DNA of 27,439 nucleotides from an uncultured Clostridium sp. GTDB taxonomy: Bacteria; Bacillota; Clostridia; Lachnospirales; Lachnospiraceae. The position numbers and the translations under genes were made by a program. Position 1 is the stretch's first letter. Every line of letters begins with the position of its first letter. The stretch is from the NCBI GenBank assembly GCA_900543885.1, contig UQTA01000041.1, forward strand, positions 1 to 27,439, in the 5' to 3' direction. The notes beneath the pieces were generated by a model. The model was not told where the DNA came from and did not search any database. It worked only from the letters and a program-made list of their open reading frames with translations. Positions 14,077 through 21,382 of this stretch are shown here, in pieces.

Positions 14077-15018
14077 TTACAGACCTTCCAGGTTAAAAGG
14101 CGGTGTGTATTCTTCTTTGGCACTGCTTTTTTGCTGCATAAAACCGTCTGTCATGCCAAGCTCCAGGGCAGTATCGACTACTTTATTATATTCATAAGAA
14201 GTGATACGGCGGTTTAACTGAGGATAGTCCGGATTTGTGGTATAAGGCGTGTACTGGCTTAACAGGCTGATCAGATAGTGATGCTTTGGAAAATGTTCCT
14301 GGATCCAGTGAAGGAGCTTTATAGAATCATCCTTGTGACCGGGAAGGACCATGTGGCGTATGATGACGCCTTTGGTCATCAGGGGAAAATCCGGTTTTTC
14401 AGGAATAGATGAGGGATGAAGCATATATTCAGGGACTCCGGTCTGCTGGATCATCTGCGCAATGGAGGCAGAGGCCTGCTCAAAATAGTCTTTTGCCCGG
14501 GAATAGCGAAAGGCCAGTTCATTGTCAAAATACTTAAAGTCAGGAAGCCAGATGTCGATATAATCTTTTAGCTGGGAAATGACCTGGGGGCGTTCATAAC
14601 CACCGCAGTTACAGACAATGGGAATATGCAGCCTGTGACGGACCAGATCCAGAGCTTTTATAATATCAGGAAAATAATGAGTGGGTGTTACCAGGTTGAT
14701 ATTATAGGCCCCCTGATCCTGAAGGCGCAAAAAAACGTCTCCCAGTTCATGCACAGTCAGTTCTTTGCCAAAATGGTCTTTGCTGAGAACAGAATTCTGG
14801 CAAAAGCAGCAGCGTAAAGTACAACCGGAGAAGAAAACGGCTCCGCTGCCGCCTGGTTCTTCTTCGGGACCGCTGAGAACCGGTTCTTCCCATTTGTGAA
14901 GTGCTGCTCTGGCCGCTGATAGATGGCTTGTACAGCCGCAGTAGCCTACAGCTTCATTGCGGTTTACATGGCACATTCTGGGACAGAGTGTACAGTTTGT
15001 GTAATCAGGCAGATTCAT
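14077..15018 (-). CDS. pflX: Radical SAM protein, PflX-type (pyruvate formate-lyase activating enzyme homologue)
   Basis: A 313-residue radical SAM enzyme with the iron-sulphur/SAM motif CTLRCCFC (CxxxCxxC at Cys 66, 70 and 73). A cysteine-rich N-terminus, CTLCPRMC followed by GYCGC, could hold a second cluster. FFSGCTLRCCFCQN and NLVTPTHYFPDI are typical of the PflX group (COG1313), whose substrate is not established. AAGGAG precedes the ATG by about ten bases. It lies 46 bases after the AraC-type gene on the same strand, so the two may be co-transcribed. No partner glycyl-radical enzyme is present in the window. Confidence 0.85.
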   Translation of the reverse strand: MNLPDYTNCTLCPRMCHVNRNEAVGYCGCTSHLSAARAALHKWEEPVLSGPEEEPGGSGAVFFSGCTLRCCFCQNSVLSKDHFGKELTVHELGDVFLRLQDQGAYNINLVTPTHYFPDIIKALDLVRHRLHIPIVCNCGGYERPQVISQLKDYIDIWLPDFKYFDNELAFRYSRAKDYFEQASASIAQMIQQTGVPEYMLHPSSIPEKPDFPLMTKGVIIRHMVLPGHKDDSIKLLHWIQEHFPKHHYLISLLSQYTPYTTNPDYPQLNRRITSYEYNKVVDTALELGMTDGFMQQKSSAKEEYTPPFNLEGL

Positions 15019-15064
15019 GGATAAAAACTCCTTTTGTTATTGATGTACTTGTAAGGGCAGTATA

Positions 15065-15943
15065 TTAGGTTTCTTTTTCTGTCAGTCGATGCTGCTCCCG
15101 GTATTCTTTCGGGGATATTCCATATTCTTTTTTGAAAGCACGGAAAAAGCTGGTGTAATCTTTAAAGCCATATTGTGGAAAAATGCGGCTGATCGGTTCG
15201 CCGGAGAGGATAGCCTGCCGGCTGGCATGGAGCCGTTTTTTCAATATATACTGATGCAGAGAAATACCCATATTATCTTTGAAAATGTGAGCAATATGAT
15301 ATTTACTTACATAAAAATTGGCAGCGATCTGTTCCAGGCTCAGGTTATCTTCCAGATTCAGGCGGATATAGTCGCAGATCTTTAAATAAAGAGTATTTTC
15401 AAGCACCTGTGAATGTTTGTGTAGACTGCTGTAAAGCAGACGGTTTATATATACGAGAAAAGAAACGGCCATTAGTCCGCTTGCCTGGGTGTGAAATATG
15501 CGTTCAGAACTGTTTTCCTCCAGCAGATCCAGCAATTTTCCCTGAATATCCTGGGCTGTAATACGGTCAGCAGAAATACGGTAAACCTGGCTGGAGGCAG
15601 CAGTATCAAAGCAGTAGGTCAACTGGGGATCCTGCTTGTGCAGCTTTTCGTAATAAGATTTATTCAGCCAGAATACAAAGCGGCGGTATGGCTGGTCGAA
15701 AGAGAGAAATTCCGGAAAATGAGGGGTTCCCGGCGGAATCAGCAGGCAGTCACCGTAGGATAGCCTGTATACAGCATTTCCGATGTGGTATTTTACATTT
15801 CCTTCCAGAAAAAAATAAAATTCGCAGTAATCATGGTGATGAGAAGCAACAGAGCGCAGCTGGGTATCATTATAATAAAAAAGTTCAAAATCCACAGGGC
15901 GCATGTATTGCCGTTTGTTAAAATCCATGGAAATCTGTTTCAT
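15065..15943 (-). CDS. AraC family transcriptional regulator with N-terminal cupin
   Basis: A 292-residue regulator. The N-terminal half (about residues 15-150) is a cupin-like sugar-sensing barrel, with HHHDYCEFYFFLEG and YGDCLLIPPGTPHFPEF. The C-terminal 100 residues hold the two AraC helix-turn-helix units, LSLEQIAANFYVSKYHIAHIFK and the second ending in the classic GFKDYTSFFRAFKKEYGISPKEYR. It is transcribed away from uxuA, so it is the obvious candidate regulator of that gene. AGGAGAGG lies seven bases before the ATG. Its mRNA leader is about 210 bases long and filled with hairpin repeats. Confidence 0.9.
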   Translation of the reverse strand: MKQISMDFNKRQYMRPVDFELFYYNDTQLRSVASHHHDYCEFYFFLEGNVKYHIGNAVYRLSYGDCLLIPPGTPHFPEFLSFDQPYRRFVFWLNKSYYEKLHKQDPQLTYCFDTAASSQVYRISADRITAQDIQGKLLDLLEENSSERIFHTQASGLMAVSFLVYINRLLYSSLHKHSQVLENTLYLKICDYIRLNLEDNLSLEQIAANFYVSKYHIAHIFKDNMGISLHQYILKKRLHASRQAILSGEPISRIFPQYGFKDYTSFFRAFKKEYGISPKEYREQHRLTEKET

Positions 15944-15962
15944 ATAGAGTACCTCTCCTTAA

Positions 15963-16161
15963 ATGTCTGCTAACGCAGCCGCTTGTTTTTCTTTCTATGT
16001 CTGCTGACGCAGCCGCTTGTTTTTCTTTTGGACTCAGGTTTATACTCGCGAATCACGCGCTGATGCGCTCTACTGCCTGCTGACGCAGGCGATTCGCTCG
16101 TTAATGGTCCAAGAAAAACAAATGTCTGCTAACGCAGCCGCTTGTTTTTCTTTTGGACTCA
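15963..16161. repeat. Hairpin-bearing direct repeats and foldback in the araC-type leader
   Basis: Three direct copies begin ATGTCTGCTRACGCAGCCGC and continue TTGTTTTTCTTT: 15963-15994, 15997-16036 and 16122-16161. The last two extend to 40 bases with one difference. Each contains the mini-hairpin CTGC-TRAC-GCAG. Between copies two and three lies a foldback (16017-16121) with arms TTGTTTTTC/GAAAAACAA and GCGAATC/GATTCGC, and inner hairpins GCGC-TGAT-GCGC and CCTGC-TGAC-GCAGG. All of it is transcribed in the leader of the AraC-type gene. Confidence 0.7.
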
Positions 16162-16190
16162 TTATATAGCATAAACAACAACTTTTGCAA
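16161..16190 (-). promoter_or_regulatory. Promoter of the AraC-type gene
   Basis: On the minus strand there is TTGCAA (16185-16190), an 18-base spacer and TATAAT (16161-16166). It lies about 220 bases before the start codon, so the repeat region is transcribed as leader. Confidence 0.6.
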
Positions 16191-16230
16191 TATGCACAAC
16201 AATTATAACTATGGACGAAAAGAAAAGTTT

Positions 16231-16239
16231 TGGTATAAT
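16231..16239 (+). promoter_or_regulatory. Extended -10 promoter for uxuA
   Basis: TGGTATAAT is an extended -10 box without a recognisable -35. That would suit a promoter needing an activator, such as the divergent AraC-type protein. The leader would be about 130 bases. A second TATAAT at 16352-16357 is too close to the ribosome-binding site to be useful. Confidence 0.45.
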
Positions 16240-16377
16240 TCATAATATAAATGATATATGTGAAGTGTCAGGGCCTTATCTTTGCAATCGATTTACATGA
16301 CGATTTGAACAAGGTTTTGACGGCAACTTGGAAAAGTTTAAAGTTTCAATATATAATGCTTAAAGGAGGAAGTTTCA

Positions 16378-17427
16378 ATGAAATTATCATTCAGATGGTA
16401 TGGCGAAGATGACAAGGTGACTCTGGAGAATATCCGCCAGATCCCAGGTATGCAGTCTATCGTAACTGCAGTTTACGATGTTCCAGTTGGTGAGGTATGG
16501 AGCCGTGAGAGCATTGCAAAATTAAAAAAGCAGGTTGAGGATGCAGGTCTTGGCTTTGACGTGATCGAGAGTATCCCGGTTCATGAGGATATCAAGCTGG
16601 GCAAACCAACCAGAGACAGATACATTGAAAATTACTGCGAGAATATCCGCCGCGTTGCAGAAGCAGGAATTAAGTGCATTTGCTACAATTTCATGCCTGT
16701 ATTCGACTGGACCAGAACCCAGTTAGACCATGTACTGGCTGACGGATCTACTTCCCTGGTTTACTATCAGGAGCAGGTAGACGCTGTAAATCCTTTAAAC
16801 AGTGACAGCGACTTAACTCTTCCAGGATGGGATTCCAGCTACACAAGAGAAGGATTAAAGGCAGTGGTTGCTGAGTACAACAATTTAACAGAAGAAGATT
16901 TATGGAGCAATTTACAGTACTTCCTGGAGAGAGTTATTCCGGTAGCTGCTGAGTGCGATGTAAATATGGCGATCCATGAGGATGATCCATGTTGGAGCAT
17001 TTTCGGACTTCCAAGAATCATTACCTGCGAAGAGAATCTGGACCGTTTCTTAAAGCTGGTTGATGACAAGCACAACGGTATCACACTTTGCACCGGTTCT
17101 TTAGGATGTTCTGGAAAGAATGATGTAGTGAAGATGGCAGCTAAGTATGCAGCAATGGGACGTATCCATTTTGCACACTTAAGAAACGTAGCTGTTCTGG
17201 ACAACGGATTTGAGGAGAGAGCACACCTTTCCAGCTGTGGTTCTCTTGATATGTTCGGAATCGTTAAGGCACTGGTAGACAATGGCTTTGATGGCTATGT
17301 AAGACCTGACCACGGACGTATGATCTGGGGTGAAACAGGACGCGCAGGATATGGTCTGTATGACAGAGCACTGGGCGCAACTTATCTGAATGGCTTATTT
17401 GAGGCTGTTGAAAAGATGAGCAAATAG
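16378..17427 (+). CDS. uxuA: Mannonate dehydratase
   Basis: UxuA removes water from D-mannonate to give 2-keto-3-deoxy-D-gluconate in glucuronate breakdown, using a divalent metal in a TIM barrel. The 349-residue length is normal. The N-terminal LSFRWYGEDDKVTLENIRQIPGM, the MAIHEDDPCW metal-site block, the GSLGCSGKNDV segment and the C-terminal VRPDHGRMIWGE are all family landmarks. AAAGGAGG precedes the ATG. It stands alone between the divergent AraC-type gene and a terminator. A gluconate 5-dehydrogenase-like SDR and a TRAP transporter further on suggest a uronate utilisation region. uxaC, uxuB, kdgK and kdgA are not in the window. Confidence 0.97.
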   Translation: MKLSFRWYGEDDKVTLENIRQIPGMQSIVTAVYDVPVGEVWSRESIAKLKKQVEDAGLGFDVIESIPVHEDIKLGKPTRDRYIENYCENIRRVAEAGIKCICYNFMPVFDWTRTQLDHVLADGSTSLVYYQEQVDAVNPLNSDSDLTLPGWDSSYTREGLKAVVAEYNNLTEEDLWSNLQYFLERVIPVAAECDVNMAIHEDDPCWSIFGLPRIITCEENLDRFLKLVDDKHNGITLCTGSLGCSGKNDVVKMAAKYAAMGRIHFAHLRNVAVLDNGFEERAHLSSCGSLDMFGIVKALVDNGFDGYVRPDHGRMIWGETGRAGYGLYDRALGATYLNGLFEAVEKMSK

Positions 17428-17443
17428 TTACTGTACACGGGCA

Positions 17444-17540
17444 GGCACTTTTGAAACCGAAAGTGCCGTACGATAACGTAGTGGCAGCAAATAGAAATAC
17501 CGCAGTTTTTGGCAGCACAATGCCGGAGCTGCGGTATTTT
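17444..17540 (+). terminator. Two hairpins after uxuA, second terminator-like
   Basis: The first hairpin is GGCACTTT/AAAGTGCC (17444-17467), with no T-run. The second is a perfect 11-bp stem AAATACCGCAG/CTGCGGTATTT (17495-17539) with an inner GGCA/TGCC, ending TTTTGT. The second is the likely terminator of uxuA. Confidence 0.65.
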
Positions 17541-17602
17541 GTATATAGAAGCATCAGTTCTTCACCTGCCGGTGGGGGAAAAAAGAGATGATAACTTACA
17601 TT

Positions 17603-17630
17603 AAAAATCCCCGTTCAATGAACGGGGAAT
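17603..17630 (-). terminator. Terminator of the phosphofructokinase gene
   Basis: On the minus strand TTCCCCGTTCA/TGAACGGGGA forms a tight hairpin followed by TTTTT (17603-17607). It lies 15 bases after the gene's stop. Confidence 0.85.
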
Positions 17631-17644
17631 CAGAAGTAAATCTT

Positions 17645-18865
17645 CTATTTTCTGTACAGATATTTAGGAACACCATCTTCAAATACATGTTCTGGTACAC
17701 CCTTGATCAGCGGCAGCGCATATTTGGCAAATTCAGGGGAAATGTCGTTGTTGTTGCCAGTGATCCATTCAGAAGGGAACGGCTTTTCTTTATTGCATAC
17801 ATCGCAAACATCTGTCAGGCCATATTCTAATTTATATTCATCCCCATCTAAACGGTTAAAGGTGATCATTTTTCCGGTAATACCTTCTAATGCACATTTT
17901 ACAGCTGTGCGTCCCGCCATATCCGCCTCATTGATGTCAGTAAGAGAGGAAAGCAGGCTGCTGCAGCGCTGGTTTACATTTAATTCCACAGAGCGCACTT
18001 TTACACCGAACCGGTTGCGCACATAGCTTTCCAGAAGCTTTCCGCAGCCGGTAAGCATTTTGTGACCAAATGTGTCTAACTGTGCCTCGTTGGAGTATTC
18101 GCAGATGAATTTTCCGGAAGCGTCACGGATGCCTTCGGATACGCATACCACAACAGCAGTTTTTTTGCTTAAAGCATTTTCAAGATCGGCAAAGAAGTTT
18201 TCCATTTCAAAAGGAGCTTCCGGCATATAAATAAGAAGAGGATTATCTCCCACAAATTTACGTGCAAGACTGCTGGCAGCAGTGACCCAGCCTGCGTGGC
18301 GTCCCATCAGCTCTACAATGGTAACAGCAGGCTGCTGGTAAACAGAGGCATCCAGTACGATCTCACGGACGGTGGAAGCAACATAGCGGGCTGCGCTGCC
18401 GTATCCCGGTGTGTGGTCAGTGACAGGAAGGTCATTGTCAATGGTCTTAGGAACACCGATAAAAGATATTTCTTTATGATTATGGGCTGCGAATCGTGAA
18501 AGCTTGTCGGCAGTATCCATGGAATCATTTCCGCCGATATAGAAAACAGCGCCGATATTTAACTGTTCAAATTTTTCAAAAAGAAGATTGTATACAGAAG
18601 CGTCCAGGTTTTCAGGAAGCTTATAACGACAGGAACCAAGGTAGGCGGCTGGTGTAAGGCGTAAAAGCTCTAAATCTTCATCAGATAATTCCTCAGAAAG
18701 ATCCATTACGTGTCCGGAAAGGAAACCTTCAATACCGTTGATCATGCCGTAAACATGTCCGATCTTGTCAGAATGTGCAGCAGCTTCTTTGATAATACCG
18801 TAAAGGCTGGCATTGATCACTGCAGTAGGTCCGCCGGACTGGCCTACAAGAATATTTTTACTCAA
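17645..18865 (-). CDS. 6-phosphofructokinase, probably pyrophosphate-dependent
   Basis: Phosphorylates fructose 6-phosphate in glycolysis. The donor type can be judged from two positions. The motif GGNDS (residues 111-115) has Asp114 where ATP enzymes have Gly. PKTIDND has Lys140 where ATP enzymes have Gly. Both fit the PPi-dependent group, which makes the reaction reversible. The N-terminal GQSGGPTAVINAS and the MGRHAGWVTAASSLA block are typical, and 406 residues is the usual size for this clostridial clade. The start codon is TTG, with GAGGAGG eight bases upstream. It has its own promoter and terminator, so it is an independent gene between the sugar-acid genes. Confidence 0.92.
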   Translation of the reverse strand: MSKNILVGQSGGPTAVINASLYGIIKEAAAHSDKIGHVYGMINGIEGFLSGHVMDLSEELSDEDLELLRLTPAAYLGSCRYKLPENLDASVYNLLFEKFEQLNIGAVFYIGGNDSMDTADKLSRFAAHNHKEISFIGVPKTIDNDLPVTDHTPGYGSAARYVASTVREIVLDASVYQQPAVTIVELMGRHAGWVTAASSLARKFVGDNPLLIYMPEAPFEMENFFADLENALSKKTAVVVCVSEGIRDASGKFICEYSNEAQLDTFGHKMLTGCGKLLESYVRNRFGVKVRSVELNVNQRCSSLLSSLTDINEADMAGRTAVKCALEGITGKMITFNRLDGDEYKLEYGLTDVCDVCNKEKPFPSEWITGNNNDISPEFAKYALPLIKGVPEHVFEDGVPKYLYRK

Positions 18866-18924
18866 AGAAAAATCCTCCTCTCATTTGTAAGGCAATCATA
18901 GTCAGTTGTGTTTCAACTTCTTTC

Positions 18925-18953
18925 AGTATAGCGGAAAGAAGGTTCAAATGCAA
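18925..18953 (-). promoter_or_regulatory. Promoter of the phosphofructokinase gene
   Basis: On the minus strand there is TTGCAT (18948-18953), a 17-base spacer and TATACT (18925-18930), about 60 bases before the TTG start. Confidence 0.7.
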
Positions 18954-19029
18954 CGAAATTTGTAAAAGTGCATAGAAAACATTGTATTTTTTTGTAAACT
19001 ATTCCCATTGTTTTCCAGAAATATATTTG

Positions 19030-19069
19030 TTAACCTGTATACAGATACATTAACTTGTATACAAATATG
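19030..19069 (+). promoter_or_regulatory. Tandem palindromic operators, probable GntR-family sites
   Basis: Two 20-base units lie head to tail. Each starts TTAAC and contains a perfect 10-base palindrome: CTGTATACAG (19035-19044) and TTGTATACAA (19055-19064). Centres are 20 bases apart, close to two helical turns, so two dimers could sit on the same DNA face. The TTGTATACAA form resembles sites of FadR-subfamily GntR regulators of uronate genes. Such a regulator is encoded just downstream at 19946. Confidence 0.65.
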
Positions 19070-19117
19070 TAAAATAAATGCAAATACAAGTCAAAACGAA
19101 ACAGGAGGAATTGGGAA

Positions 19118-19924
19118 ATGGCAGACTATTTAAATAACTTTTCACTGGAAGGTAAAGTAGCACTGATCACAGGCGCATCTTATGGAATTGGTTTTGCAAT
19201 CGCAAAAGCAATGGCAGGCGCCGGCGCAACCATCGTGTTTAATGATATCAAGCAGGAACTGGTAGACAAGGGACTGGCTGCATATGAGGCAGAGGGAATC
19301 AAGGCTCATGGCTATGTATGCGATGTTACAAATGAAGAAGCAGTAAATGCATTAGTTGCACAGATCGAAAAAGAAGTAGGTGTGATCGACATCCTTGTAA
19401 ACAATGCAGGTATTATTAAGCGTATCCCAATGTGCGAGATGAGCGCAGCTGAGTTCAGACAGGTGATTGATGTAGACTTAAATGCTCCATTTATCGTATC
19501 CAAGGCTGTTATTCCAAGTATGATCAAGAAAGGCCACGGAAAGATCATCAACATCTGCTCCATGATGAGTGAGCTGGGCCGTGAGACTGTATCTGCATAT
19601 GCAGCTGCAAAGGGCGGTTTAAAGATGCTGACCAAGAACATTGCTTCTGAGTACGGTGAGTACAATATCCAGTGCAATGGCATTGGACCTGGTTATATTG
19701 CAACTCCTCAGACTGCACCTCTTCGTGAGATCCAGCCAGATGGCTCCAGACATCCATTTGATCAGTTTATCGTAAGCAAGACTCCGGCAGGACGCTGGGG
19801 CAATGCAGATGATCTGGGCGGCCCTGCAGTATTCTTAGCTTCCGATGCTTCTAACTTTGTAAATGGTCTGGTATTGTATGTAGACGGCGGTATCCTGGCT
19901 TACATTGGCAAGCAGCCTAAATAA
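19118..19924 (+). CDS. Gluconate 5-dehydrogenase type short-chain dehydrogenase
   Basis: A 268-residue SDR with cofactor motif TGASYGIG, NNAG, the catalytic Ser in NICSMMSE and the YAAAK active-site pair. The sequence is very close in feel to streptococcal gluconate 5-dehydrogenase (for example the blocks SVFMLSRELG-type INICSMMSELGRETVSAY and the C-terminal YVDGGILAYIGKQP). These enzymes interconvert gluconate and 5-ketogluconate. Close relatives (KduD/DhuD) reduce 2,5-diketo-3-deoxygluconate to KDG during breakdown of unsaturated uronates. Context with uxuA and a TRAP transporter favours a uronate role. AGGAGG sits nine bases before the ATG. Tandem operators precede it and the GntR regulator follows after 21 bases. 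Confidence 0.9.
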   Translation: MADYLNNFSLEGKVALITGASYGIGFAIAKAMAGAGATIVFNDIKQELVDKGLAAYEAEGIKAHGYVCDVTNEEAVNALVAQIEKEVGVIDILVNNAGIIKRIPMCEMSAAEFRQVIDVDLNAPFIVSKAVIPSMIKKGHGKIINICSMMSELGRETVSAYAAAKGGLKMLTKNIASEYGEYNIQCNGIGPGYIATPQTAPLREIQPDGSRHPFDQFIVSKTPAGRWGNADDLGGPAVFLASDASNFVNGLVLYVDGGILAYIGKQPK

Positions 19925-19945
19925 GATAGGTAGGATATTGGCTGA

Positions 19946-20653
19946 ATGAGTGAGACAAATTTCAAAAACCGTGGTGAACAGGTATTTGAGACATTAAAAA
20001 GAGAAATTTTAGATTTAAAACTGGAACCGGGGCGCATGGTCAGTGAGAATGAGATCTGCGAGCGCTTCGGAGTCTCCAGGACTCCCGTAAGAGATGCTTT
20101 ACGGCTGCTTCAGGAACAGGGATTTGTGGAGGCGATCCCTTACAGAGGCACGTATGTGACTCTTTTAAGTCTGGATGATATTAAGCAGATGATCTATATG
20201 CGTGCGGCGGTAGAGACCATGGTACTGCGGGATTTTCTGGAAGTCCAGAATCCTATGGTAATGGAAGAGATCCGTCATGCCATTGCTATGCAGAAGGCAC
20301 TGATCCAGACACCGGGGTTTGAGCCGGAACGGTTTTACCATATGGATGCAGAACTTCATTCTATCTGGTTTGGGGCTGTACGCAGACAGAAGTTATGGGA
20401 AATGCTTCAGGCCCAGCAGCTGCATTATACCAGATTCCGTATGTTGGATTTCACAACGGAAACGGACTTTAACCGGATTACTGAGGAACATGAAGAATTG
20501 TTTCGGCTGATCTGCGAAAAGGATGAAAAAGGTCTGGAAAAAGCATTAAAAGATCATCTTTATTACAGCATGAAGCGTATGCGCCATGCTATAGAGGTGG
20601 ATTACAAAGATTATTTTAAAGAAGAACCAGAAGAAGGACGGTTTGTCATTTGA
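19946..20653 (+). CDS. GntR family (FadR subfamily) transcriptional regulator
   Basis: A 235-residue regulator. The N-terminal winged helix (about residues 5-75) has the typical LKLEPGRMVSENEICERFGVSRTPVRDALR. The C-terminal FCD ligand-binding domain is helical, with metal-ligand positions in the HMDAELHSIWFGAVR and ITEEHEELFRLI segments. FadR-type members often sense sugar acids and repress the neighbouring catabolic gene. Being in one unit with the SDR, downstream of paired palindromes, it is most likely an autoregulator. The ribosome-binding site is weak (TAGGATATTGG). Its stop codon lies within a hairpin. Confidence 0.92.
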   Translation: MSETNFKNRGEQVFETLKREILDLKLEPGRMVSENEICERFGVSRTPVRDALRLLQEQGFVEAIPYRGTYVTLLSLDDIKQMIYMRAAVETMVLRDFLEVQNPMVMEEIRHAIAMQKALIQTPGFEPERFYHMDAELHSIWFGAVRRQKLWEMLQAQQLHYTRFRMLDFTTETDFNRITEEHEELFRLICEKDEKGLEKALKDHLYYSMKRMRHAIEVDYKDYFKEEPEEGRFVI

Positions 20654-20663
20654 CAGACCGTCC
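20636..20663. terminator. Hairpin over the GntR stop codon, possible shared terminator
   Basis: GGACGGTTTGTC-ATTT-GACAGACCGTCC is a 12-bp stem with one G-T pair, lying between convergent genes. The tails (TTCCTGC on plus, TTCTTCT on minus) are not good T-runs, so function as terminator is uncertain. Confidence 0.45.
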
Positions 20664-20697
20664 TTCCTGCGCTTTATAACAAAAAAGATACGGGTAT

Positions 20698-20892
20698 TTA
20701 TTCATACAGCTTCAGATATTTTCTTTCACCGGGGTTTTCGTTTAGATATTCCTCCAGTTCCTCTGGCGACAGATGACTTCGCACTTCTTCAAAAAATTCT
20801 TCTCCGGTCATGGTCACAAAACGTGCAATGCGCATTCTTAGTTCCTCATTTTCTACCAGCTTTTCAATTTCTTCTTTTGTATACCAGCTCAT
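20698..20892 (-). CDS. Small acidic hypothetical protein (64 aa)
   Basis: I do not recognise the family. It is Glu-rich, predicted all-helical and soluble, with no signal peptide or metal motif (begins MSWYTKEEIEKLVENEELR). It is likely real. CGGAGG lies eight bases before the ATG, and a promoter TTGAAT-17-TATACT stands at a normal distance (20939-20967). It is divergent from a small helix-turn-helix protein, and the region between contains an inverted repeat. This suggests a small regulated two-gene module. Confidence 0.65.
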   Translation of the reverse strand: MSWYTKEEIEKLVENEELRMRIARFVTMTGEEFFEEVRSHLSPEELEEYLNENPGERKYLKLYE

Positions 20893-20938
20893 AGGGGATA
20901 CCTCCGTGAGATGTCGGTTTAGACACCTGAATACCTAT

Positions 20939-20977
20939 AGTATATTCGTTATTACGAAGATATTCAAGATGTAGAAT
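20939..20977. promoter_or_regulatory. Overlapping divergent promoters with operator-like inverted repeat
   Basis: Minus-strand promoter: TTGAAT (20962-20967), 17 bases, TATACT (20939-20944). Plus-strand promoter: TTATTA (20949-20954), 17 bases, TAGAAT (20972-20977). The inverted repeat TTCGT-TATT-ACGAA (20945-20958) lies in the spacer of the first and over the -35 of the second. A repressor bound there would block both. Confidence 0.55.
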
Positions 20978-21023
20978 CTAACTTATGCTTGACTTATTAA
21001 TGACACATGGGAGAAGGCATAAG

Positions 21024-21242
21024 ATGATAGATTATTCACCGTTTTGGAAAACATTGGAAATATCAGAAGAAAGCTGGTATACGCTGACGAAGAAGCATCA
21101 TTTGTCAGACAGTACGCTGCACCGCTTAAAGCATAATCAGGATATTTCCATGAAAACAGTGAACGATTTATGCAGGATACTTGGATGTCAGATCGAGGAC
21201 ATTGCCGTGTATGTGCCTTCAGATAAAGACCAGAAGCTTTGA
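21024..21242 (+). CDS. Small helix-turn-helix (XRE/Cro-C1 type) regulator
   Basis: About 72 residues, almost only a Cro/C1-type DNA-binding domain: WKTLEISEESWYTLTKKHHLS followed by the recognition helix STLHRLKHNQDISMKTVNDL and then LCRILGCQIEDIAVY. This is the HTH_26-like pattern. ATG 21024 is supported by GGGAGAAGG six bases upstream. An earlier in-frame ATG at 20985 would fall at the start of transcription. It probably represses its own and the divergent gene's promoter through the inverted repeat at 20945-20958. A strong terminator follows. Confidence 0.75.
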   Translation: MIDYSPFWKTLEISEESWYTLTKKHHLSDSTLHRLKHNQDISMKTVNDLCRILGCQIEDIAVYVPSDKDQKL

Positions 21243-21262
21243 AATTCTAGAGAGCAGATCAG

Positions 21263-21309
21263 GGACCAGCACAAAATAAGCTGTATTTTGTGCTGGTCCT
21301 ATTTTTTAT
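21263..21309 (+). terminator. Strong terminator after the HTH gene
   Basis: A perfect 16-bp stem starting GGACCAGCACAAAATA, with loop AGCTG, is followed by TATTTTTTAT. Confidence 0.9.
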
Positions 21310-21382
21310 GTGTTCTTATCTTTAAAAATCATTAAATTTAATATAAAATAGGGGAAAGAATCTGAGAAAAAGGAGTAAAGAG

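Noticed and set aside
15764..15773. CTGTATACAG inside the AraC-type gene, identical to one GntR-type palindrome
   Set aside because: It is a single copy within coding sequence, without the TTAAC flank or the tandem partner. Similar GTATAC words occur by codon use in other genes (near 18590 and 26247).
15963..16161. Direct repeats that could be taken for a short CRISPR array
   Set aside because: There are only three units with unequal spacing (2 and 85 bases between units), the middle segment is palindromic and not spacer-like, and no cas genes are nearby.
20636..20663. Treating the GntR stop hairpin as a confident terminator
   Set aside because: The stem is strong, but neither side has a proper T-run. 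It is kept only as a low-confidence feature.
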